DNA from: Glandiceps talaboti
Taxonomy: Eukaryota > Hemichordata > Enteropneusta > Spengelidae
Direction: 5' to 3'
Assembly: GCF_964340395.1 (NCBI RefSeq)
Contig: NC_135557.1
Span: forward strand, 15,990,867-16,054,866
Length of the DNA: 64,000 nt
Shown here: piece by piece, positions 56,201 to 64,000 of the stretch
Layout: every line of letters starts with the position of its first letter
Numbering within the stretch: the first letter of the stretch is position 1
Program-made: the position numbers and the translations under genes
The notes under the pieces: model-generated
Databases searched by the model: none
Seen by the model: the letters and a program-made list of their open reading frames with translations, nothing else
What the model was told of the DNA's origin: nothing

Positions 56201-56477
56201 TGGAATATGGAAACCAGAAATGAAGTTGACTTGGAAGACATCTATTACTTCTGCCAATACTAATAATGAAAGTGAGTAGGTATACATACATACATACATA
56301 CATACATACATACATACATAGACACAGACACAGACACAGACACACGTACGTACGTACGTACGTATCTCGGCCCTAAACTCATCAGCTATCATTAGCGCTT
56401 AGGTCTAACAAAAAGTGTGTGGTTCCGATTACGCTAAAGTTTACAATAGGTGGGGTAGGTAGATATTTATTTTATTT

Positions 56478-56544
<67 letters not shown>

Positions 56545-58617
56545 TATGTGAGTGTCTATTTCAGGTTGTTATGTTTTCCATTGTATTGCAAATGTTATAT
56601 GTGTTACTGATTTCTTCACATCAGATGTGCAGATTGGAAGAACAGTTTTATATTGTCTTTTTAATTTGATGTCAGTTCCAAATCCACTATTTCATGTGAG
56701 ACTTCACAATTTGCGCGATTTTATTATTTTTTTCTCGAATATGTAAAAAGGAGTTTAGGGTAGATGTGAAAAACTAGGTTGGGTCGGGTAACCGGAACCA
56801 AACAATTATTTTTCTTAGGCCTTAGGTCAGGAGTTCCTGCATCTGAAGTCCTTCAAGCAGGTACCTGGCATTCTCCTAATATCTAATAGCTAAGGACATC
56901 GAAGGTTTGGCGTCACTGGGCCCTCTCAGTGCCAGTGGAAATATCATACATCCATAAATAAGAGGCCCCTAGCCCCTCCATGTGCCCGACTTATGTGTTG
57001 CCCCATCTCCCCAATGTGTATCCGGGTTTGTGTCGATATTCCAAGCGAATACACAATGAGAGGAGGTACAGTTTTAGATATCCTGATAAAGTTGGAATAG
57101 GCAAACTATACTTAAATGTAAGACCCTAGGTTAGTATTTCTTAAAGACAGACAATTAAAGGTTTCGATGGAAAGAAGTTTTTTTGTAATCTATGAGAATT
57201 TCGTTGAATAAGTTGATTTCTGATTTTCTCTAACTTTCACCAGGTCCGTCAACTTGTCACTATCAAAAGGAAGTGTGGTCTTTGTTTATAGAGTGGTTTG
57301 ACCCATTGGATGTTTTCAACCTAATGTTTGTTATTGTTATTATGGTAACATTGCAACCTTCAATCAAAACAGGTAATGTATGATTTGAAAATACAGTAAA
57401 TATTGTTCATGCTCACTTTGCAACATTTGTAGACAATTGCAAGAGATTGAGTAAGATCCCATCACTTGCATAGATCTTCCATTTGAACAATACTGGTTTG
57501 TGCCATCTTTACTACAGATCGAAAGCCCGTTCTGAAACTTTCATTCACGCTTTTATTTACTGTACATATTCAATTATAAATATGTTGCACAAATCAACAA
57601 TTTAACAAGCACTTCAACTTCAAGCTAGACACCTGAGCCGAGCGTTCATTCTTCAGAGTCAATCTTATCTCAATTGGCCACCATTTATTGCTTCTTGCGT
57701 GTATCTTGTTCATCCCATGTAATCATTCACTGACTTACTATTGTAATTTCATTGTCAGACTATGCATTTGATTTTGGCTTTCGCAAACATATGATCAGGA
57801 CGATCCCACAGCATCTCTAGGTTTATTGACAGAAGAAAGCTTGTATGTGTGTGTCTTGTTCATCCCATGTAATCATTCACTGGCTTACTATTGTAATTTC
57901 ATTGTCAGACTATGCATTTGATTTTGGCTTTCGCTAACATGATCATTTCAAAAGAAAGTCGATATAATAGAACCTATAGCTGTAACGTGGTCTACTCCGG
58001 AAATGGTGATCTTTGTGAAGTTGTTAGGTGATAATCACTCTTCATTCCATTGACCCGTTTTTTCTCTTTTGACAGGAAATGTCATTCTGTTACTTGAAGT
58101 AGATACAAACAAAGGATTTATACCATCATCACATAAAACGAAATTGTTGAAACTCCTGAATGCCAAGCTGTGTAAAAGACACAGAACTCACAGTTGTGAT
58201 ATTTTGGAACTCTCTGTAGAAGTGACTGAACATTTAAAGAAATTCTTGAGGACAAGACAGGAAGTGCTATTTTTATTTGGAATCAAACGATACGTCCTTG
58301 TTAAAGTTGGCAACGTAAAATTAAACATTCCAGGTATAGAAAGTTCTAATTTATATTATTGGAACATTGTGCTTTGATTGTATAGTTTTCAATACACACA
58401 GTGTCGTTGCATTTATCTGACCAATATTAAATGTAACACCAATCAAATTGTGTACACAGAAGATTACAATGATTTGTGGTGTGAAAGATCTATAAGGTAT
58501 ACAGAAATCAATGCACAAGTTTATTATTTGCATAAACGCTATCTCCATGCTTTGGGAACAATTTCAGACAAGTTTTTTATTTCTCCCAATGACCAAATTG
58601 TTCATATTTATATCTAA
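51896..58617 (+). CDS. Gene B, short form: GT4-like + TRADD-N-like membrane protein (7 exons, 851 aa)
   Basis: Exons 51896-53234, 54019-54513, 55941-56039, 56194-56271, 57244-57372, 58076-58333 and 58460-58617 are joined at phase 1 throughout and end at TAA, 33 bp before AATAAA. The order is: hydrophobic N-terminus, GT-B/GT4-like glycosyltransferase (about residues 30-440), TRADD-N-like domain (about 538-611), linker, membrane helix (about 692-707), then a basic alpha/beta-looking C-terminal region. The ATG has a strong Kozak context (CAAGATGG). Known: GT4 enzymes transfer sugars from nucleotide-sugars, and TRADD-N is the adaptor domain at the N-terminus of TRADD. From memory, published surveys of TRADD-N domains list GT4-family domains among predicted invader sensors in bacteria and marine invertebrates. 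An immune or cell-death role here is inference. Confidence 0.72.
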
Positions 58618-59426
58618 AGTAATTTAAACTTAGTTTCATGTATTGTAGTAATAAACTTATTTATGGAGTCACCTAAATGACTTAAGAATGTGGTAATCTG
58701 AAGCCTTCAGGTGATTGACCCATGTTCCATATTTACTTGGTTATCTGATACTATCTAACATAATATAGATATAAGCGCATAACGACCCCAGATTGTCAAC
58801 TCAACAATGAATGGCAAACCACTAAGATTGGCTCCCAGTCAATTGAAATAATTTTAATACTACAAAGGACGTATATCCATAATACATGTTGTACTTTCAA
58901 CAAATTGATATTGAAGGTATTCGAACGTGAAATGGCCTTAGCCCAACTATATCCCCACAAGATAAGATCACTAAGATCACTAAATCATAATGTCATGAAC
59001 TTGTCATTCATAAAGTCATTCATAGCCCAAGTATGTTATTCTGTATCATACACTAATATCATTTCATTTCATCTATATTAGCAATAATTATATCTCATTC
59101 CCAGGAATGATGCACAATTTCAAAGTTCACGGCAGAAGATGTATCAATACAAGTAGCGATACCTTACTCTGTAGAAGTTTATCATTGTCAAGGAAGAGCA
59201 CTTACCCCAGCACGATATTTTTGAACTGGTTTGATAAAGGCCCGTGGTGTTCACAAAGACAACTACAGCAAGCAAAGTCACTATCCACACAGAAACAACT
59301 AAATCTGGAATTAAAAAAAAAGATTAGTGAAAGTAAAACAGACCAAAACCGTCAAATTAATTCACTTCAGATACAACTAAATACAAAGGAGGATAAGATC
59401 AAACAATTACAAAATCAACTGAAAAC

Positions 59427-59474
<48 letters not shown>

Positions 59475-60865
59475 TACTTTGGAGACTCAAGTCGAACTCA
59501 CATATTTACCGGACACTACGCAACCTCTGGATATACCAACTTGTTGGAAAATAACAGTCACTAAAGAAGGTAAATATAAATTATAAATTCCAGATTCTAT
59601 GCAGCACAAAACTGGTTAAGATTAATTACACAATACATAAGATGCATTTGATGATAAGTGGTTTATTCACAATTTCAAATGTGAATTCAAATTCAAATGC
59701 AAGGGTTTAATATTCTCTATACTAATTGGAATCAGTGACACGAATATTTGTAATGTCAGTTGATAAATTAAGATCATTAGCCTTATATTATATTATTATT
59801 ATTATTATATTGCTTTATTACCAAAAGTGTGCATGCAATATTTCATCCCTAATGTAATATTCATATCAAGCAGACTCCTAGAGATAAAGCTATTGTTTTA
59901 TCTGTATATAGTAACACTAGTGTTAACATTCAATACTAATCTTGCTTTCTAATTGTAGTGTTTTATAATTGTCCATACATATCTCTGACTAAGTTGTATT
60001 TTCCAATTTTCCAGTAGGATTACCTTCACCAAGGATAGTAAAAAAAGAAAATGGACAAGGGAACACTATATTTTCCAGTCCTCACGGTGTTACATGGTCA
60101 TCTGCTGGTCATCTGGTCGTTGCAGATAGTCATGCTAATGAAATATATATTCTAAACTCAAACTATGAGTGCATTGATAAGATAATAATTGACAATACGT
60201 TAAAAACAATATTTTACCCATTGAGTGTATCGCTATCGAATGATAACTTGTACTTTATCACTGATAGGTACAGCAAACATATTGTCATTTATGATAAACA
60301 TAGTCAAACTACCAGATTGATAAGTAATTCTATGGGTATAGAACCATTTGATATATGTCTTACTGCTGATTCACTTTATGTAACAACATTTACTGGTGAT
60401 AAAGTGATAAGGTTTGGCCGTGATTTAGAATCGTCGGGCATGGTATACAGAGTCAAGAATTTTGTAGAGTTGAAAGACGAAGAGTGTTGGTATGTAGCAG
60501 TAAATAGCAAACATCAAATACTTACTACTGACTGTGTTCATAATTGTATTAAAGTATTTGATAGCGATTTGACATTTCTGTTTTCATACGATAGTGCAGG
60601 CAATGGTCAGATGGATGTGCCCTTAGGAATAGACGTAGACAGGAGAGACAATGTTTATGTATGTGATAGCTTTAATGCTAGAATTGTAAAATTTTCATCA
60701 GATCTAAAGTATTATACTTGTATAGATATAGATGATACAGCTAAACCAGAGAACATTTCTGTCAGTAAAGATACATGGCCACCTAAAATCGCTGTTTCAG
60801 ACGTTGAAAATAAGTGTATCTGGGTGTTGTCCACATCTGAGGATTACAATCGTGCAAAGTATTGA
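51896..60865 (+). CDS. Gene B, long form: same N-terminus with coiled coil, poly-Q and NHL propeller (8 exons, 1237 aa)
   Basis: The donor after 58333 is phase 1. Besides the exon at 58460, the exon at 59105 also accepts phase 1, and it leads through GTAAAT at 59570 to the NHL exon at 60015, giving 1238 in-frame codons including stop. This would place a coiled coil, 15 glutamines and an NHL propeller after the membrane helix, so on the cytosolic side if the N-terminus is luminal. The alternative is that 59105-60865 belongs to a separate NHL gene whose ATG is at 59107 or 59110, with 58650 marking the true end of gene B. Phase agreement supports fusion or alternative 3' ends; the AATAAA and TAA between them support two genes. 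Confidence 0.5.
53235..54018. promoter_or_regulatory. Gene B intron 1 with a strong CTCF-type site
   Basis: GCCACCTAGTGG at 53352-53363 is, on the minus strand, CCACTAGGTGGCGA, an almost exact CTCF core. The rest of the intron is AT-rich with no exon. Confidence 0.4.
54019..54513 (+). CDS. Gene B exon 2: helical linker and TRADD-N-like domain
   Basis: Acceptor TTTATTACAG, donor GTAAGT, phase 1-1, 495 nt (about residues 447-611). The first 90 residues are charged and probably helical or coiled (EKIEEIQLEDQ, KKQEVEEILQCV). The last 75 read GKGCLLLKLNFTS, then LYKFEGKCRSGQFSAAIEPL, then LNITPQLQVVYDQDNF. This follows the pattern of TRADD-N: a beta strand, a helix with a K/R-x-G turn, a further helix, then an L-x-V-x-x-D/E strand. 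The call is from pattern memory, not a profile search. Confidence 0.6.
54514..55940. repeat. Gene B intron 2 with dispersed repeat element, copy 2
   Basis: 54780-55860 matches 39500-40390 in block order (GGTCAGAAATG, TGAAATTTGGTGG, CTATAGCAACAGCCAAA). Its 3' half is several diverged units around GCAACAAGACC and CAAATGGTG. Confidence 0.6.
55941..56039 (+). CDS. Gene B exon 3: acidic linker
   Basis: Acceptor TTTTCGTTAG, donor GTAAGT, phase 1-1, 99 nt. It encodes an acidic segment including NESIYDNEVIEEDVTV and DDVYLIE. No domain is recognised. Its phase match with both neighbours is the main support. Confidence 0.7.
56194..56271 (+). CDS. Gene B exon 4: linker
   Basis: Acceptor TTCTGTATAG, donor GTGAGT, phase 1-1, 78 nt. 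It encodes RYDGIWKPEMKLTWKTSI followed by an Asn/Thr-rich end. A CATA/GACA microsatellite starts just after the donor. Confidence 0.65.
56278..56542. repeat. (CATA)n(GACA)n(GTAC)n and (TA)n microsatellites
   Basis: Compound tetranucleotides at 56278-56365 and a TA tract at about 56481-56540, inside a gene B intron. Confidence 0.95.
57244..57372 (+). CDS. Gene B exon 5: transmembrane helix
   Basis: Acceptor CTAACTTTCACCAG, donor GTAATG, phase 1-1, 129 nt (about residues 671-713). A short hydrophobic helix, FNLMFVIVIMVTL, follows an aromatic interfacial stretch (VWSLFIEWFDPLDV). With a cleaved signal peptide this gives one pass with the C-terminus in the cytosol. If the N-terminal hydrophobic stretch is not a signal, the orientation is open. 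Confidence 0.72.
57707..57945. repeat. Tandem duplication of about 145 bp
   Basis: CTTGTTCATCCCATGTAATC and the following ~85 bases (to GATTTTGGCTTTCGC) occur twice, starting at about 57711 and 57856, in the intron between the membrane-helix exon and the next. Confidence 0.9.
58076..58333 (+). CDS. Gene B exon 6: post-membrane domain of unknown type
   Basis: Acceptor TCTTTTGACAG, donor GTATAG, phase 1-1, 258 nt (about residues 714-799). It alternates predicted strands and helices: NVILLLEVDT, HKTKLLKLLNAKLCKR, CDILELSVEVTEHLKKFL, EVLFLFGIKRYVLVKV. This looks like a small alpha/beta domain. I do not recognise the family. If the donor is not used, the frame stays open to a stop at about 58377. 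Confidence 0.68.
58460..58617 (+). CDS. Gene B alternative terminal exon (short form)
   Basis: Acceptor GTGTACACAG, phase 1 entry, 52 codons including TAA at 58615. It begins EDYNDLWCERSIRYTE and ends NDQIVHIYI. The amino-acid mix looks coding and it continues the alternating pattern of the previous exon. AATAAA at 58650-58655 follows at once, as in a genuine 3' exon. Confidence 0.6.
58650..58655 (+). terminator. AATAAA polyadenylation signal, gene B short form
   Basis: An exact AATAAA starts 33 bp after the TAA of the short terminal exon. The spacing suits a compact 3' UTR. Confidence 0.5.
58656..59104. other. Sequence between the two alternative 3' regions of gene B
   Basis: 450 bp of AT-rich sequence with no exon. 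If the NHL exons are a separate gene, its promoter or 5' UTR intron must lie here. No TATA or initiator is convincing. Confidence 0.4.
59105..59569 (+). CDS. Coiled-coil and poly-Q exon (gene B long form or first coding exon of an NHL gene)
   Basis: Acceptor TATCTCATTCCCAG, donor GTAAAT, phase 1-1, 465 nt. It starts GMMHNFKVHGRRC and has a Cys/Trp-containing stretch (NWFDKGPWCS). A strong heptad-like coiled coil follows (QLNLELKKKISESK through KIKQLQNQLKT), then 15 CAA-coded glutamines, and it leads to PTCWKITVTKE. Met codons at 59107 and 59110 sit just after the acceptor, so this could also be the first coding exon of an independent gene with a non-coding exon upstream. Coiled coil followed by NHL is the layout of the C-terminal half of TRIM-NHL proteins, but no RING or B-box is visible here. 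Confidence 0.68.
60015..60865 (+). CDS. NHL-repeat beta-propeller exon (terminal)
   Basis: Acceptor TTTTCCAG with a second AG three bases on (CAGTAG), which gives a TKEV-GLPSP or TKE-GLPSP junction. It is open for 283 residues to TGA. About six NHL-type blades are visible: SSPHGVTWSSAGHLVVADS, YPLSVSLSNDNLYFITDR, EPFDICLTADSLYVTTF, a blade with HQILTTDCVHNCIKVFDS, VPLGIDVDRRDNVYVCDS and ENISVSKDTWPPKIAVSD. GNGQMDVPLGIDVD is the best match to the NHL consensus. NHL propellers bind RNA or protein partners in TRIM-NHL proteins and pathogen-linked sensors. The ligand here is unknown. Confidence 0.85.
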
Positions 60866-61275
60866 TATTATTCAATTCAGTGTAGAATTGTTTTGTACAT
60901 TGTCTGTAAGTCATACTGATCTGTGACTTTGAAGTCTTTCAAACACAAAGGACTCAACGTTTAATGGTATTTAGGAGATAAATCTGTACATGTGACATTA
61001 CTGTAGAGATACGTTGATTGTATGACAATTTAAACATTAACTTTTGTTCATTTCCCTGTACGTTGATAACATAGTAGTCAAACTTCTAAAGTAAAAGTAA
61101 AGTAAAATTCAATTTATTCAAAACGGCTGTACCAAGTTAAAGCCTCATTCGTTGATGTTGGAATATTGTTTATATTTAACGTTTCGTAGAAAAAATAATC
61201 TGGTGCAATTTACATGAAACGTGTGTGGATTTCCTTTCAATTTTTATTCGTTGTCAATTTAAGAGAAACAATAAA
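60866..61275 (+). terminator. 3' UTR of the NHL exon with AATAAA at 61270
   Basis: About 400 bp of AT-rich sequence follow the TGA and reach AATAAA at 61270-61275. No ORF of note lies in it. Confidence 0.4.
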
Positions 61276-64000
61276 TCAAGTTTACAGTTGCTATCATCGT
61301 TGCATGGATTTCATTGTTCTGTTATTAGTATTTTAAAGAACATCTGTTCAGCATTTTAAAATCCACCTAAACGACTTGATAATAGACTATGTTTCTTATT
61401 GAACAATACCTATTGTGACTTTGTCCCTTCGATTATATCGGTTATAAATGAAAGAAGCTATGGTTTCAGGTGATTCCAATTTTGTTTCCAAATAATTCTT
61501 TTCGACTGAAATTACTTTCCAGAAAATAACACTTTCATTTTAATCTTTTTAAACACACTAAGCACTCACCTTGATACCCAAATAATCGAAATATAGTTAA
61601 CCTTTGAAGGCATTCGTTTCACTGTCGAAAATGTATGTTGTGTACAAACTTCCTTACGGTCTGTGACATCAAAGGGACACAAACTGAATGTATACCTAGT
61701 ATTGGTATGTAGTCTTGCTGTATATTTAGAAGTTACTCGTAGTTTTCTACTTACTGAAGCATGTCCTACCATCACTTACAATTGACCGAACTCAAACCTG
61801 GTATTAAGATCTGACATACAAAAGATTCAATGACGTAATTTAGCATACGTATGAAAAATGCCGAGTAAATTCCTACTATGCACCAACTGTTCTAGAAATG
61901 CAATAAAACAATTGCAATGTCAGAGAAGATAAACTTGTGTCATTGTGAAAGTACAACATACTCAGTGAATCGTTTCAAGTAAAGATTTGGTTTCACTTGT
62001 GCCACAAAGTGAAATACGTTGTTAACACTTCACCATTCTATTTATATGAGAAGCTAACTACCACACCAAGTAGGGTCCCTGACACACTTCAACTCCGTGA
62101 TGTACAATATGTTTGCATTTGTTTACACCCTAACCAACACTACCATATAAAACACTCAGGTATTACAGACATGCAAACTGTACACCACTGTCTATAGTTA
62201 ATAACAACCAATGTCAGGTGAACAGGTGACTCCCTGATTGCAACGTACGTGCTTAAGGCTTTTTATTAATTCACTGTATTTCTCAGAAAACGTACGATAA
62301 ATGACACAGTCTCTCCAGTTATGCATTACAAAACAACACGATCATTCCAGAACAAAAGCCTACAATTCATGTCGAAATATTTCAGTTGACAAGGACCATA
62401 TGACCCTAGGTTGTTAGCTTGGTCTGAGTAAACAAAGTATAATCGCTTGAGATACTCGTATAACCGAGAATTCATGAGGGGTCACACCACAGAGTGATGG
62501 TAACATAACATATTTAGTTTTACGATGGGTAGCTTTAGAATCCATGCGACTGGAGATTTTGAATTTTGAGTCCACCATTTCTATGGGGAAATGACGAACT
62601 CAAACCCCCATTCGCATGGAGTCTAGGTTATACTATGTGTTATGCATTTATTCTTTCATCTTGAATAGAACTGGGTGTGAGATTTTCAAGTTCAATCTAC
62701 GCTAACACTTTGATGTGTAACAAAATGTATATTTTCACCTGCTTTCATCACTTAAGTACACGAAGGGGAAGCAATTACAGTACATCAAGCGTTTGACAGA
62801 AACGAAATTTGGTACACATATTCTATGAAACAATCAGTGAAATTCATGCATATATTTATAGTCTATTTCGCACATCATTAGATTTTTTCCCCATATAGAG
62901 AGACAGATTTATTTATTAAAATCAATTTATCCAAATAAAACTATACATGGCAAATATTTGTTTCAATTCTCAGTAGCTTCAGTAGAAAAGGTGCGTCATC
63001 AAAAATAACGACTATTCGATTTATTGGTTGTCACCATAACCATGCCACACCTTACACATGCATTTCTATAGTCGCATGTGAGAATAAGTCGTTTGTTCTA
63101 TTTTGACCCTCTAACGTGAGGTGAAATGTTATATAGTATTATAATTAATACATTTACTAACTGATATATAATGAGAATAGTACAAACGTTTCATCAAGCT
63201 CTTCAATTTCAATTAATCTAATTTGCATAATGTATAACACCTTATTTGTACAGGCAACCATAGTATGCACAGATCTGACAGTCATCGCTTTGGGAAAATT
63301 GCCAACATTGCATTCAACTGAACAGATACGTTTGTGTACGAAATAGTTGACGAGACTTAAGTAGGCTTTACAGCTTAAACCATAGCCAGTAATATATGGC
63401 TGACGTCAATAGCCATCATAACCTATAAACTTTACAATGGTATTCGTCAATACTGGCATTTATTTCTGTCACATGCACATGTATTATATTGATGTTGTCA
63501 TAGTAACCTTGTACAATAACATTACGTCATAGGTTACTGTGCATGATTTCAAGATATAGCGGGTAGAATTTTCTCAGATGGGGAGAAAATAATTTGTAAA
63601 GTCCAAACCTTTTATTCTAATTTACATGGGCAAGAAGTTATTCTTACACAACATATTCAAATGTTCGGAATGGCACCACTATTTTGGCAACAAATTCAAA
63701 ATTGCACAAATACTCGTACCAGTTTTGAGCCAAAATATCCCAGCATTCTTACACTGAATCACAACTTGAACATCATCGGTCTTTTCGATTCTCTTCCTTA
63801 CTTGTTTATGCATGATCGAATATTTGTCCAGTGTGATAATCTCCCAGCAGATGAGAGATAAAGCAAACTGTTAATGTAAGTGATCTCTCGCCAATTATAA
63901 GATTAGCAATGTTTTAATTTAGATAAAGATGAGAAGAATGGACAAGGCGTCTTTATTTAGTCAATAAAGAAAATAGAGAATTAAATACAGCCTCAGACTG
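61276..64000. other. Downstream intergenic sequence
   Basis: No recognisable gene. ORFs of 60-70 residues at 61566 (minus), 61997 and 63661 (plus) lack splice or family support. Confidence 0.55.
62510..62645. repeat. Foldback element
   Basis: TAGAATCCATGCGACTGG at the left mirrors TTCGCATGGAGTCTA at the right. The match extends outward through ACATA/TATGT-type flanks around a loop containing CATTTCTATGGGGAAATG. Confidence 0.75.

Overview
This is animal nuclear DNA. Genes are split into short exons, almost all phase 1, with GT/AG borders and long AT-rich introns full of microsatellites, tandem arrays and foldback elements. The mix of genes (a nephrin/SYG-2-like Ig-FN3 receptor, and a GT4 + TRADD-N-like membrane protein with an NHL tail) fits a non-vertebrate metazoan, probably an aquatic invertebrate such as a lophotrochozoan, amphioxus or hemichordate. 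The sequence alone does not settle the species.

Region 1 (1-35,270): the 3' part of one plus-strand gene (gene A). Its 5' exons lie before the window. Twelve exons from 5616 to 35076 join in one frame into 839 residues: five Ig domains (one exon each), one FN3 domain, a membrane helix, and a tail with a tyrosine motif (IYSEV), a PPSY motif and a C-terminal IYV. Introns hold most of the sequence. One of about 15.5 kb (6517-22055) is built largely from diverged local tandem families.

Region 2 (35,270-51,890): about 16.6 kb with no gene I can support. It holds a 36-bp array, a diverged ACAGGACTGT array, a large foldback element, retrotransposon-tail-like ends, CTCF-like motifs and a roughly 2.9-3.0 kb segment present in three tandem copies (about 43,985-51,370). 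Copy 1 carries a 222-bp inverted-repeat element with a 7-bp target duplication; copies 2 and 3 are natural empty sites. Each copy keeps a good splice donor at the same place, so the units may be duplicated promoters or first exons of the next gene.

Region 3 (51,868-61,280): gene B, plus strand. Exon 1 starts at a strong-context ATG (51896) and encodes a possible signal peptide plus a GT-B/GT4-like glycosyltransferase domain. It is followed by a TRADD-N-like domain, linker exons, a membrane helix and an unrecognised domain. Two 3' ends are then possible, both phase 1: a short exon ending at 58617 with AATAAA 33 bp later (851 aa), or a coiled-coil/poly-Q exon plus an NHL beta-propeller exon ending at 60865 (1237 aa). 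The NHL exons could instead be a separate gene. This gene is the best candidate for a little-described system: sensor-like GT4, a death-signalling adaptor-type domain, a membrane anchor and an optional NHL platform.

Region 4 (61,280-64,000): no recognisable gene; one foldback element near 62.5 kb. No tRNA, rRNA or CRISPR was seen.
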